A DNA stretch of 64,000 nt. Origin: Paramicrobacterium fandaimingii. GTDB taxonomy: Bacteria > Actinomycetota > Actinomycetes > Actinomycetales > Microbacteriaceae. Below the pieces are notes generated by a model. The model saw only the letters and a program-made list of their open reading frames with translations, was not told where the DNA came from and ran no database searches. Where the stretch lies: contig NZ_CP061170.1 in NCBI RefSeq assembly GCF_011751745.2, forward strand, positions 682,001 to 746,000, given 5' to 3'. This document shows positions 34,932 to 41,983 of this stretch, piece after piece. The position numbers and the translations under genes are program-made. How positions within the stretch are numbered: position 1 is the first letter of the stretch; the number at the start of each line of letters is the position of its first letter.

Positions 34932-34981
34932 GTGCCACTTTGCGCTGAAATTCATTGCGCTTTAGCGGCAAAACGTGGCAC
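34932..34981. repeat. Bulged long inverted repeat between metB and soxR
   Basis: GTGCCAC (34932-34938) and GTGGCAC (34975-34981) form the base of a stem that continues with TTT/AAA, GC/GC, GCT/AGC and AAA/TTT steps separated by single-base bulges. It lies between two convergent genes, so it may be a terminator, but the bulged pattern and lack of T-run are unusual. Confidence 0.5.
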
Positions 34982-34985
34982 GCGA

Positions 34986-35459
34986 TCACGGGGCGCGGCG
35001 CTCGTCGTCGAGCCAGCGGCGGGGGCCCGTTCCCGCATTGCCGAGAGAGTCATCTGGGTTCTGCAGTGAACAGTTCTTGAGGCTCAGGCATCCGCAGCCG
35101 ATGCAACCGTCGAGGTCGTTGCGCAGGTGCTGCAGCGCGGCGATGCGTTCGTCGAGCTGCTCGCGCCACCCCGCAGACAGTCGCGCCCAATCACGCTTCG
35201 TCGGTGTGCGACCGTCGGGAAGCGAGTCGAGGGCGGCCCGGATGTCGGCGAGCGACATGCCGACCCGCTGCGACGTTCGAATGAACGCGACGCGTCGCAA
35301 GGTGTCACGGCGATAGCGGCGTTGATTGCCGCCCGTTCGTTCTGCGCCGATAAGCCCATTGCGTTCGTAGAAGTGCAGGGCGGATGCTGTGACGCCGCTG
35401 CGTGTTGACAGCTCACCGATCGTCAGATCGTGGTGCTTACCTCCGGGAATCTGCGGCAT
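34986..35459 (-). CDS. soxR: Redox-sensing MerR-family regulator SoxR
   Basis: This is a 157-residue regulator. The N-terminal MerR winged helix (LTIGELSTRSGVTASALHFYERNGLI) is followed by a coiled-coil dimerisation helix. The 2Fe-2S motif is C119-x2-C122-x-C124-x5-C130, in the SoxR-typical CIGCGCLS context. Oxidation of the cluster by redox-cycling compounds activates it. It diverges from an MFS pump, with a sox-box-like operator at 35486-35505 between them. In Actinobacteria SoxR controls pumps and oxidoreductases directly rather than through SoxS. Confidence 0.95.
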   Translation of the reverse strand: MPQIPGGKHHDLTIGELSTRSGVTASALHFYERNGLIGAERTGGNQRRYRRDTLRRVAFIRTSQRVGMSLADIRAALDSLPDGRTPTKRDWARLSAGWREQLDERIAALQHLRNDLDGCIGCGCLSLKNCSLQNPDDSLGNAGTGPRRWLDDERRAP

Positions 35460-35482
35460 GGAGCGTTGCCTTTCTCTCGCGC

Positions 35483-35513
35483 TTGACCTCAACCATAGTT
35501 GAGGTTCTACGGT
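35483..35513 (+). promoter_or_regulatory. SoxR-controlled promoter with sox box
   Basis: ACCTCAAC-CATA-GTTGAGGT (35486-35505, perfect 8-bp arms) resembles the CCTCAA...TTGAGG sox box. It sits in a 19-nt spacer between TTGACC (35483-35488) and TACGGT (35508-35513). The over-long spacer is the hallmark of MerR-type promoters and points towards the MFS gene. Confidence 0.8.
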
Positions 35514-35514
35514 T

Positions 35515-36918
35515 ATGCATGTGGCGAATGAGAGAGCGATCGGTGGGAACCGCGAAGCGTCCGGGATCCTGAATAGAAGATATCGCTGGGTGACGACGGG
35601 AACGGTCGCGCTCGTGTTCTTCTCGGCGTTCGAAGCTCTCGCCGTCACGACAGTTATGCCCGTCGTGAGCGTCGACCTCGACGGCGAAGCGCTGTACGCG
35701 CTCGCCTTCGCCGGCACGCTCGCGACGGGCATCATCGGCATGGTCGCGGCGGGAACCTGGGCAGACAGGCGCGGGCCCGTCGCGCCGCTCTACGTTGCTG
35801 TCGCCGCATTCGTCAGCGGACTCCTGGTTGCCGGAGTCTCCTCCTCCATGGAGGTTTTCGTCGCCGGGCGACTCCTGCAGGGTCTTGGCGGAGGTGGGGT
35901 CACCGTTGCCCTGTACGTCGTGGTCGCCCGGGTGTTTCCGGCAGATCTCCATCCCAAAGTTTTTGCCGCGTTCGCTGCGGCGTGGGTCGTTCCTTCTCTG
36001 ATCGGCCCGTTCATCGCGGGAGTTGTTGCTGAGGCGCTCAGCTGGCACTGGGTATTTCTCGGCGTCGTCGCGCTTGTGACCATCGCGCTTGCGATGGTCG
36101 TTCCGTCGCTTCGATCAATCGAACGCACGAGGAATGACGCCGCGCCGTTCCCTGTTCAGCGTCTCGTGCTCGCTGTGCTCGCCGCCGGTGGGGCGCTTGG
36201 CCTCGGCCTGTTCGGTCGTCTGCCTGGTATCGGGTGGCCGCTCGCCGTCGTCTTCGGTGCAGGTGCGCTCGTCGCCGCGTGTCGCCTGATGCCGCGTGGA
36301 GTGATGCGCTCTGAGCGCGGTTTGCCTTCGGTGCTCGCCGTTCGGGGGCTCACGGCCGCGGCCTTCCTCGGCGCAGAGGTCTACGTGCCATACCTGCTGA
36401 CACGCGAGTACGAATTCACCCCCAGCATCGCCGGCCTCGCGCTGACGCTCGCGGCCCTCAGCTGGTCTGGTGCATCGATGGTGCAGGGGCGGCTCGGCGA
36501 CCGTGTGTCAAGTGAGGCCTTCCTGCGCATCGGCGCCGCATTCATTCTGGTCTCAACCGCGACGGTCGGGCTGACGGCGGCCCTGCATCTCTCGCCCGTC
36601 GTGGTCATCGTCGGCTGGGCACTTGCAGGAGCCGGCATGGGTCTCGTGTACCCGCGCACGTCGGTGATGGTGCTCGAATACTCGACAACGAGTGACCAGG
36701 GCTTCAACAGTTCGGCAATGTCTATCGCAGATTCCCTTGGCGGGGCGCTGTCGCTCGCAATCACAGGGATCGTGTTCGCGGCCGCTGGCTCTGGTGTGTG
36801 GGCGTTCGCCGCGGTATTTGCTCTCGCTGTCGTTCTCGCCGTTGGAGCGTCCGCGACGGCGCCGCGTGTCACGGCATCCGGTGCTGATCGCGGTCAGCTC
36901 ACGCGCGACGTCCACTGA
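35515..36918 (+). CDS. MFS efflux pump, likely SoxR target
   Basis: This 467-residue permease has about 14 hydrophobic segments. Early marks are EALAVTTVMPVVSVDLDGEALYAL and WADRRGPVAPLYV (motif A). The SoxR-type promoter ends at 35513, so the mRNA would begin near 35520. That makes GTG 35521 (third codon of this frame) a plausible leaderless start, instead of ATG 35515. The role is probably export of redox-active compounds such as pigments or antibiotics. The 3' end overlaps the convergent membrane-protein gene by 25 nt. Confidence 0.85.
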   Translation: MHVANERAIGGNREASGILNRRYRWVTTGTVALVFFSAFEALAVTTVMPVVSVDLDGEALYALAFAGTLATGIIGMVAAGTWADRRGPVAPLYVAVAAFVSGLLVAGVSSSMEVFVAGRLLQGLGGGGVTVALYVVVARVFPADLHPKVFAAFAAAWVVPSLIGPFIAGVVAEALSWHWVFLGVVALVTIALAMVVPSLRSIERTRNDAAPFPVQRLVLAVLAAGGALGLGLFGRLPGIGWPLAVVFGAGALVAACRLMPRGVMRSERGLPSVLAVRGLTAAAFLGAEVYVPYLLTREYEFTPSIAGLALTLAALSWSGASMVQGRLGDRVSSEAFLRIGAAFILVSTATVGLTAALHLSPVVVIVGWALAGAGMGLVYPRTSVMVLEYSTTSDQGFNSSAMSIADSLGGALSLAITGIVFAAAGSGVWAFAAVFALAVVLAVGASATAPRVTASGADRGQLTRDVH

Positions 36919-37526
36919 CGAGCGGCGACCACGAGGCTCCGAGGGGTGTCTGGTCGCAGTCGCACCTGGCTGACCAGCTCAGTGCGCTTCGCGATGGTGA
37001 TCTCGGTCGGCTCTTGCAGCACCACCGTCGCCGTCGTCTCGCTTCCGTGAGTGAGACACAGCGCTCTCACGCCCTCCGCCTCGTCAATCTGCAGGTGCTT
37101 TCCCTTCTCATATGATCGCTGCTCCAGAACCACCGTCTCAATGGCGTTCCAGGGAATGTCAACGCGGGCGCTGAAGCCGTTTCTGATGTGGATGCCGGTG
37201 TCATCGAGAGTGTGCGGGTACACGGTCATGGCTGCACCGAGGCCGAACATCCAGACGAGGCCCCAGATGCCGACAATGAGAAAGCCGATCTGCACGGGCG
37301 GCCACGGCGCGAGCAGAAGATGGGCAACAGGAACCTCGATCGCCGATGCGACAATGAACCCGATCAGAGCCGGTGCGACGGACCTGACGTACGAGAAGGG
37401 GATGCTGCCGGGAGAGCGTGTCGGCTGGCGGCGTGCGGTCCAGAAGTACAGACTCTGGTAGATGCGCAGTTCATAGACGACAGCGAACCGGATGCCTCGC
37501 CAGGCCATGTACAGAAAGCGAGTCAT
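36894..37526 (-). CDS. Membrane protein of unknown function with PH-like C-terminal domain
   Basis: This 210-residue protein has two hydrophobic segments at about residues 50-72 and 78-100. A soluble C-terminal part follows, with alternating strands (GIHIRNGFSARVDIPWNAIETVVLEQR) that look like a bacterial PH/YdbT-type domain, which is inference. ATG 37524-37526 overlaps the marR stop by 4 nt, so it is the second gene of a marR operon. No catalytic motif is visible. Its first ~30 residues carry an aromatic-rich, basic helix (MTRFLYMAWRGIRFAVVYEL). Confidence 0.65.
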   Translation of the reverse strand: MTRFLYMAWRGIRFAVVYELRIYQSLYFWTARRQPTRSPGSIPFSYVRSVAPALIGFIVASAIEVPVAHLLLAPWPPVQIGFLIVGIWGLVWMFGLGAAMTVYPHTLDDTGIHIRNGFSARVDIPWNAIETVVLEQRSYEKGKHLQIDEAEGVRALCLTHGSETTATVVLQEPTEITIAKRTELVSQVRLRPDTPRSLVVAARQWTSRVS

Positions 37527-37996
37527 CGTTCTGCCTCGTACGCGGCAATGAGCTCGGCAAGCGTCGCGGTGACGGTGGCGACGTCGGCTGCAAAGCGTTC
37601 GCGACGTTCGGGGGAGAGGTCTCGCAGCAGATCGTCTGCCAGTTGCTCGTGATCGGCGTGCATGCGGGCCATTGTCTGTGCGCCGGAAGCCGTGAGCGTC
37701 ACGAGCACGGCCCGACGGTCCGTTGGGTGCGTTTCGCGTGTGACGAAGCCCGTCTCGGCAAGGGCATCGACGAGCCCAGTGACGTTGCGCGGTGACACGT
37801 CCATCGCCTCTGCGAGGGAGCGCTGTGTCTGAGGTCCGCCGGTCTGAAGCATCCACAGCAAATGCGTACGTGACGGCGTCAGCCCGAGCTCGCTGTCGCT
37901 GCGCGCCATGTCGGAGCTGAAGAGCGTCGTGAGCGCGAGAACCTGATCGAGGATCACCGTATTCGGGATGCTTGCCATATCGTGAGCATACAACAT
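37523..37996 (-). CDS. MarR-family transcriptional regulator
   Basis: This 157-residue regulator has an HTH with QRSLAEAMDVSPRNVTGLVDAL and wing THPTDRRAVLVTLTASG. Two starts are possible: ATG 37994-37996, which touches the operator-like repeat at 37996-38014, or the Met six codons later (37976-37978). It is cotranscribed with the membrane protein and diverges from the NMT1/THI5-type importer. It may therefore control itself, and possibly the importer, from the shared 123-bp region. The ligand is unknown. Confidence 0.88.
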   Translation of the reverse strand: MLYAHDMASIPNTVILDQVLALTTLFSSDMARSDSELGLTPSRTHLLWMLQTGGPQTQRSLAEAMDVSPRNVTGLVDALAETGFVTRETHPTDRRAVLVTLTASGAQTMARMHADHEQLADDLLRDLSPERRERFAADVATVTATLAELIAAYEAER

Positions 37997-38014
37997 AGTG
38001 AACCTACTTCACTA
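37996..38014. promoter_or_regulatory. Candidate MarR operator
   Basis: TAGTGAA-CCTAC-TTCACTA, perfect 7-bp arms with a 5-bp spacer, directly upstream of the marR start and 15 bp before the importer's -35 box. Size and location fit an autoregulatory MarR dimer site. Confidence 0.65.
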
Positions 38015-38028
38015 AATAAGGCGCCGAA

Positions 38029-38057
38029 TTGACAGTGCAAATGGCTCAACGTACTAT
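38029..38057 (+). promoter_or_regulatory. Strong promoter of the NMT1/THI5-type importer
   Basis: Consensus TTGACA (38029-38034), 17 nt, then TACTAT (38052-38057). It lies about 60 nt before the permease start. No TPP-riboswitch-like sequence was found between it and the gene. Confidence 0.7.
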
Positions 38058-38119
38058 CGACACGACGGTGGGAATGCGCTTTCCCTCCCCAGCTCGACGG
38101 AGAGAACGAGGTACCTGCA

Positions 38120-38977
38120 ATGTCGTCACAAACTGTGACCCCGGCAACGGAGATGATGGCAGTCTCGCAGCAGGAGAAATCGCAGGGAAAGCTTGCGATC
38201 TGGTGGGCGAAAAGCTGGCATCCCATCGTGTTCGTCATTGCACTCGTCATTGTGTGGTGGGTCGTCACCGCAGCGGGCTGGGTCAAGCCGTACATCATTC
38301 CGTCTCCTGGTGACACGTGGATAGCGATGGCCGATAACGCCGCGTACCTGGCCCAGCACACATGGGTGACGGCGTACGAGACGATCGTTGGATTCGTCAT
38401 CGCTGTGATTGTCGGTCTCGCGGTCGCCGTCGTCATGGTGTATTCCGGCGGACTCGAAAAGACCCTCTACCCGGTGATCCTCTTCGCCCAGGTGGTTCCG
38501 AAGATCGCGATCGCACCGCTCTTCGTCGTGTGGCTGGGATTCGGCGCAAGCCCGAAGATCCTTGTCGCAGTGCTGATGGCGTTTTTCCCCGTCGTGATCT
38601 CGGGACTCTCCGGCTTGCGCTCCGTTGATCCTGATGTCCTCCAGCTGACCTCCACAATGGGCGCAGGGCGGTTCAAGACCTTCGTCAAAGTGCGGCTTCC
38701 CGCCGCGCTGCCAGAGCTTCTGTCAGGATTCAAGGTCGCTGCGACTCTCGCGGTCACGGGCGCCGTCGTCGGCGAATTCGTTGGGGCGAACGAGGGGCTT
38801 GGCTACGTGATCCTTCAGGCAAACGGAAACCTCGATACGGCAATGCTCTTCGCCGCGCTCATCATCATGTCGCTCATGGGTGTGCTGCTCTTCGGGATCA
38901 TCCAGATTGCCGAGCGCTTTTTGATTCCATGGCATTCGTCGAAACGCGACATCGGCGCATCCACCGTTCGACTCTGA
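38120..38977 (+). CDS. ABC importer permease (SsuC/ThiX type)
   Basis: This 285-residue inner-membrane permease of the nitrate/sulfonate/hydroxymethylpyrimidine group has about six hydrophobic segments and the family motif IPSPGDTW near residue 60. The EAA-like loop is MGAGRFKTFVKVRLPAALPELLSGFK. It is the first gene of a three-gene operon with the binding protein and ATPase. The substrate class is set by the binding protein, an NMT1/THI5-like lipoprotein. The start is the first Met in a clean frame after GGTACCTGCA. The ribosome site is weak. Confidence 0.9.
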   Translation: MSSQTVTPATEMMAVSQQEKSQGKLAIWWAKSWHPIVFVIALVIVWWVVTAAGWVKPYIIPSPGDTWIAMADNAAYLAQHTWVTAYETIVGFVIAVIVGLAVAVVMVYSGGLEKTLYPVILFAQVVPKIAIAPLFVVWLGFGASPKILVAVLMAFFPVVISGLSGLRSVDPDVLQLTSTMGAGRFKTFVKVRLPAALPELLSGFKVAATLAVTGAVVGEFVGANEGLGYVILQANGNLDTAMLFAALIIMSLMGVLLFGIIQIAERFLIPWHSSKRDIGASTVRL

Positions 38978-39006
38978 CAGATCAACCACAAGAAGAAGGG
39001 GTTTCG

Positions 39007-40035
39007 ATGAAGAAGCCATCAACAGTACTCACTGCCCTCGCGGCGGTCGCCGCATCAGCGCTTGCTCTCACCGGGTGCAGTGCTTCCGGCTCGGATCAGT
39101 CATCGGGAGACGGCGAGGGAATGACCTCCGTGACCCTCATGCTCAACTGGTACCCGTACGGTGAGCACGCGCCTTTCTACTATGGCGTTGACGAGGGAAT
39201 CTTCGAAGAGCACGGTATCGATCTCACGATCAAGGCTGGCCAGGGTTCGACGAAGACCGCGCAGGCCGTTGGCCAGAAGCAGGTCGACTTCGGTTGGGCC
39301 GACACTCCGGCCGTTCTTGCGAACATCGACAAGGGCGTGTCGATCAAGAGCGTCGGCGTCTTCCTTCAGACGACTCCCTCGGCTGTTCAAGTCTTTGCGG
39401 ATTCTGGAATCGACTCGCCTAAAGATTTGAAGGGCAAGACCATCGCGGTCTCGGCCGGAGACGCTCCCACAACCACGTTCCCCGCGTATCTCGAAGCCGT
39501 CGGCCTCTCGGAGGGCGACGTCAAGCAGCAGAACCTCGATGCCGCAGGCAAGATGGCAGCGATGCTCTCGGGCAAAGTCGACGGGCTCATTGGCTTTGCA
39601 CACGACCAGGGGCCGACTATTGCAGAAGAGAGCGGCAAAGAGGTGAAGTATCTCCGGTATTCGGATGCCGGCCTGAACTTCTTCAGCAACGGGCTCATCG
39701 CTCCCGGCGACACGATCGCTGACAACCCCGATCTCGTCTCGGCGATGGTCGCTGCAACATCAGAGGCGTTCGACGCGGCCGCCGCGGACCCAGAGGCTGC
39801 GGTTGCCGCCATGGAGGGGAAAGACCCGCAGCTGCCGAGCCAGGACGTGCTCCTCAACCAGTGGAACGAGACGGTGAAGCTTCTGCACACCGACGCCACG
39901 GAAGGTAAGTCGCCAGGTGCCAACACCGAGGAGGACTGGGAATCAACGATCACGGTGCTGTCTGAGGCCGGGCTCATTGAGTCCGGTGGCGATGTCGACA
40001 CGTATTACGACTCGTCATTTGCCCCAGAGAAGTAA
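39007..40035 (+). CDS. NMT1/THI5-like ABC substrate-binding lipoprotein
   Basis: This 342-residue binding protein has lipobox LALTGC and therefore a lipid anchor. The mature part begins TLMLNWYPYGEHAPFYYGVDEGIFEEHGIDL, which is the THI5/NMT1 pattern. GDAPTTTFPAYLEAVGL and LKGKTIAVSAG follow. Homologues bind pyrimidine thiamine precursors, riboflavin-like compounds or sulfonates. ATG 39007 follows AGAAGAAGGGG, and the earlier frame runs through the permease gene. No thiamine gene is nearby, so the ligand stays open. Confidence 0.88.
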   Translation: MKKPSTVLTALAAVAASALALTGCSASGSDQSSGDGEGMTSVTLMLNWYPYGEHAPFYYGVDEGIFEEHGIDLTIKAGQGSTKTAQAVGQKQVDFGWADTPAVLANIDKGVSIKSVGVFLQTTPSAVQVFADSGIDSPKDLKGKTIAVSAGDAPTTTFPAYLEAVGLSEGDVKQQNLDAAGKMAAMLSGKVDGLIGFAHDQGPTIAEESGKEVKYLRYSDAGLNFFSNGLIAPGDTIADNPDLVSAMVAATSEAFDAAAADPEAAVAAMEGKDPQLPSQDVLLNQWNETVKLLHTDATEGKSPGANTEEDWESTITVLSEAGLIESGGDVDTYYDSSFAPEK

Positions 40036-40067
40036 CGATGACAATTCTGACGGGTGAGAGGAAGCCG

Positions 40068-40859
40068 ATGTCGCAAACCGAAGAGAAAACGCAGACCGTC
40101 GCGATAGACGATCTTTCGGTGACGTTCGCGTCGAAGCGGGGGAGGGTGAATGCGCTCGAAGGTATCGACCTCCATGTTGAGAGGGGCGAATTCATCGCGA
40201 TCGCCGGCCCGTCAGGATGCGGCAAGTCAACGCTGCTCAAGGCGGTTGCCGGGCTGACGAAGCCGAGCCACGGTTCGATTCAGCTCAAGGGAAGCGTTGT
40301 CGAGCAGCCGCGGCAAGACATCGGGTACGTCTTTCAACGCGCGGCTCTGCTTGAGTGGCGAAGTGTGCGCGGCAACATCTTGATTCAGGCTGAGATGCGC
40401 GGCATGGACATGCGCAGTGCAAACAAGCGCACTGACGAGCTGATCGAGATGACGGGTCTCACCGGGTTCGAGAAGGCACTCCCGCATGAGCTGTCAGGCG
40501 GAATGCAACAGCGCGTCTCGCTGTGCCGCGCTCTCCTGCACAAGCCTGACGTGCTGCTCATGGACGAGCCGTTTGGCGCGCTCGACGCATTGACCCGCGA
40601 GAAGATGAACGTCGAGATGAACCGCATCTGGCGAGAGACGGGCACGACTGTGCTTCTCGTGACGCACTCCGTTGCCGAGGCCGTCTACCTCGCAACGCGT
40701 GTTGTTGTGATGAGCCCGCGGCCCGGCCGCATCGTCGAAGAGCACACGGTCGACCTCGAGCCGGAACGCGACTATGCGAGCGTGCTTGAGACCCCCGAGT
40801 TCCACCGGGTGTCCAGCCGTGTGCGTGAGCTGCTGGGATCGACGGCGAAGGCCGACTGA
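40068..40859 (+). CDS. ABC importer ATPase (SsuB/ThiZ type)
   Basis: This 263-residue ATPase has Walker A GPSGCGKST, Q-loop VFQRAALLEW, signature LSGGMQQRV, Walker B VLLMDEPFGALDALT and H-loop VTHSV. I chose ATG 40068, which follows GAGAGGA, rather than ATG 40038, which has no ribosome site and lies 3 nt after the previous stop. It powers the permease at 38120-38977. A perfect hairpin at 40890-40930 ends the operon. Confidence 0.94.
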   Translation: MSQTEEKTQTVAIDDLSVTFASKRGRVNALEGIDLHVERGEFIAIAGPSGCGKSTLLKAVAGLTKPSHGSIQLKGSVVEQPRQDIGYVFQRAALLEWRSVRGNILIQAEMRGMDMRSANKRTDELIEMTGLTGFEKALPHELSGGMQQRVSLCRALLHKPDVLLMDEPFGALDALTREKMNVEMNRIWRETGTTVLLVTHSVAEAVYLATRVVVMSPRPGRIVEEHTVDLEPERDYASVLETPEFHRVSSRVRELLGSTAKAD

Positions 40860-40889
40860 CGAAGAATCGCTGCGAGGCGTTGTAGAACA

Positions 40890-40930
40890 GAGGGATGCCG
40901 CATGTGACGTTGTCACATGCGGCATCCCTC
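40890..40930. terminator. Perfect 41-bp palindrome after the importer operon
   Basis: Perfect 19-bp arms (GAGGGATGCCGCATGTGAC and its complement) with a GTT loop. It starts 30 nt after the ATPase stop and ends 39 nt before the lacI start. No T-run follows, so it is a very stable hairpin of terminator size. A protein-binding role is possible. Confidence 0.65.
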
Positions 40931-40969
40931 GTCTAGATTTGAGTCGCAGATCGACAGCCGAGGGGGAGC

Positions 40970-41983
40970 ATGGCCACGAGCGACGAACGGCGCAGGCTGC
41001 CGAACATGCGCGACGTCGCAAAGGCGGCAGGGGTGAGCCATCAGACGGTGTCGCGCGTGATCAACGACCACCCGAGCTTGCGCGACGAGACCAAGCGGCG
41101 TGTGCTCGAGGTGATGACCGAGCTCAACTATCGCCCCAACCGCGCGGCGCGCGCGCTCGTGACGAGCAAGTCGCACACCATCGGCGTGCTGGCTTCCCAT
41201 CGCTCCGAGTACGGACCGGCAACCATGATTGAGGGCGTCGAGGATGCGGCGAAAGACCGCGGCTACTTCGCCAGCACCGTCAATCTCGCGAACTCAGACG
41301 ACGCAGCCATTCGCGCGGGACTCGACCACCTCATGAACCAGGCAGTCGATGGCATCGTGATCGTCGCACCCCAGGTTCACGTGCTCGACGCCATGAGCTT
41401 TCTTCAGCTGGACGTGCCCTTCGTCTCGGTGCATCAGCGCGACGGCGCTGACCGCCACGTCATCGCCGTCGACCAGGTGGCTGGAGCACGCCTCGCGACC
41501 CGGCACCTCATTGAGCTGGGGCATCGTCGCATTGCCCACCTTGCCGGCCCGCAAGAGTGGGTCGAGGCGCAGGCGCGTACGCGAGGGTACCTCGACGAGA
41601 TGGCAGAGCACGGGCTCGTCGCCGCGCAACCGATCGTCGGCGACTGGTCGTCGGATTTCGGGTATCAGGCAGCGCGCGAGCTTCTCTCCGATGGGTCAGC
41701 GACCGCCGTCGTCTCGGGCAACGACCAGATGGCCCTCGGGCTGATTCACGCGCTCCGCGAGCGACGGCTCGATGTGCCTGGCGACATCTCCATCGTCGGA
41801 TTCGACGACATTCCCGAGGCGCGGCACTTTTGGCCGCCACTCACAACGGTGCGGCAGGACTTCACCGAGTTGGGGCGCCGCGCCGTCTCGCGGCTTCTCG
41901 ACAACGTCGGCGAGGCGATCACCGAGCCGATTGAACCGCGACTCGTCGTTCGCGCGTCGACGGCCCCGCTGGCGCATCCGTGA
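40970..41983 (+). CDS. LacI-family regulator, first of two flanking a sugar importer
   Basis: This 337-residue repressor has an HTH with MRDVAKAAGVSHQTVSRVINDHPSL and hinge YRPNRAARALV. The sugar-binding core has VSVHQRDGADRHVIAVDQVAGARLATRHLIELG and SIVGFDDIPEARHFWPPLTTVRQ. ATG 40970 follows GAGGGGGAGC. Its stop overlaps, by a GTGA, the start of a degenerate ABC-ATPase-like gene, so the two are translated together. It is very similar in layout to the LacI protein at 48276-49298, suggesting duplication. Either could bind the lac-like sites at 43295-43401. Confidence 0.92.
   Translation: MATSDERRRLPNMRDVAKAAGVSHQTVSRVINDHPSLRDETKRRVLEVMTELNYRPNRAARALVTSKSHTIGVLASHRSEYGPATMIEGVEDAAKDRGYFASTVNLANSDDAAIRAGLDHLMNQAVDGIVIVAPQVHVLDAMSFLQLDVPFVSVHQRDGADRHVIAVDQVAGARLATRHLIELGHRRIAHLAGPQEWVEAQARTRGYLDEMAEHGLVAAQPIVGDWSSDFGYQAARELLSDGSATAVVSGNDQMALGLIHALRERRLDVPGDISIVGFDDIPEARHFWPPLTTVRQDFTELGRRAVSRLLDNVGEAITEPIEPRLVVRASTAPLAHP

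Noticed and set aside
38058-38119. TPP riboswitch before the NMT1/THI5-type importer
   Set aside because: I looked for the conserved CUGAGA and ACCUG-type thi-box elements and did not see them. The leader is only about 55 nt.
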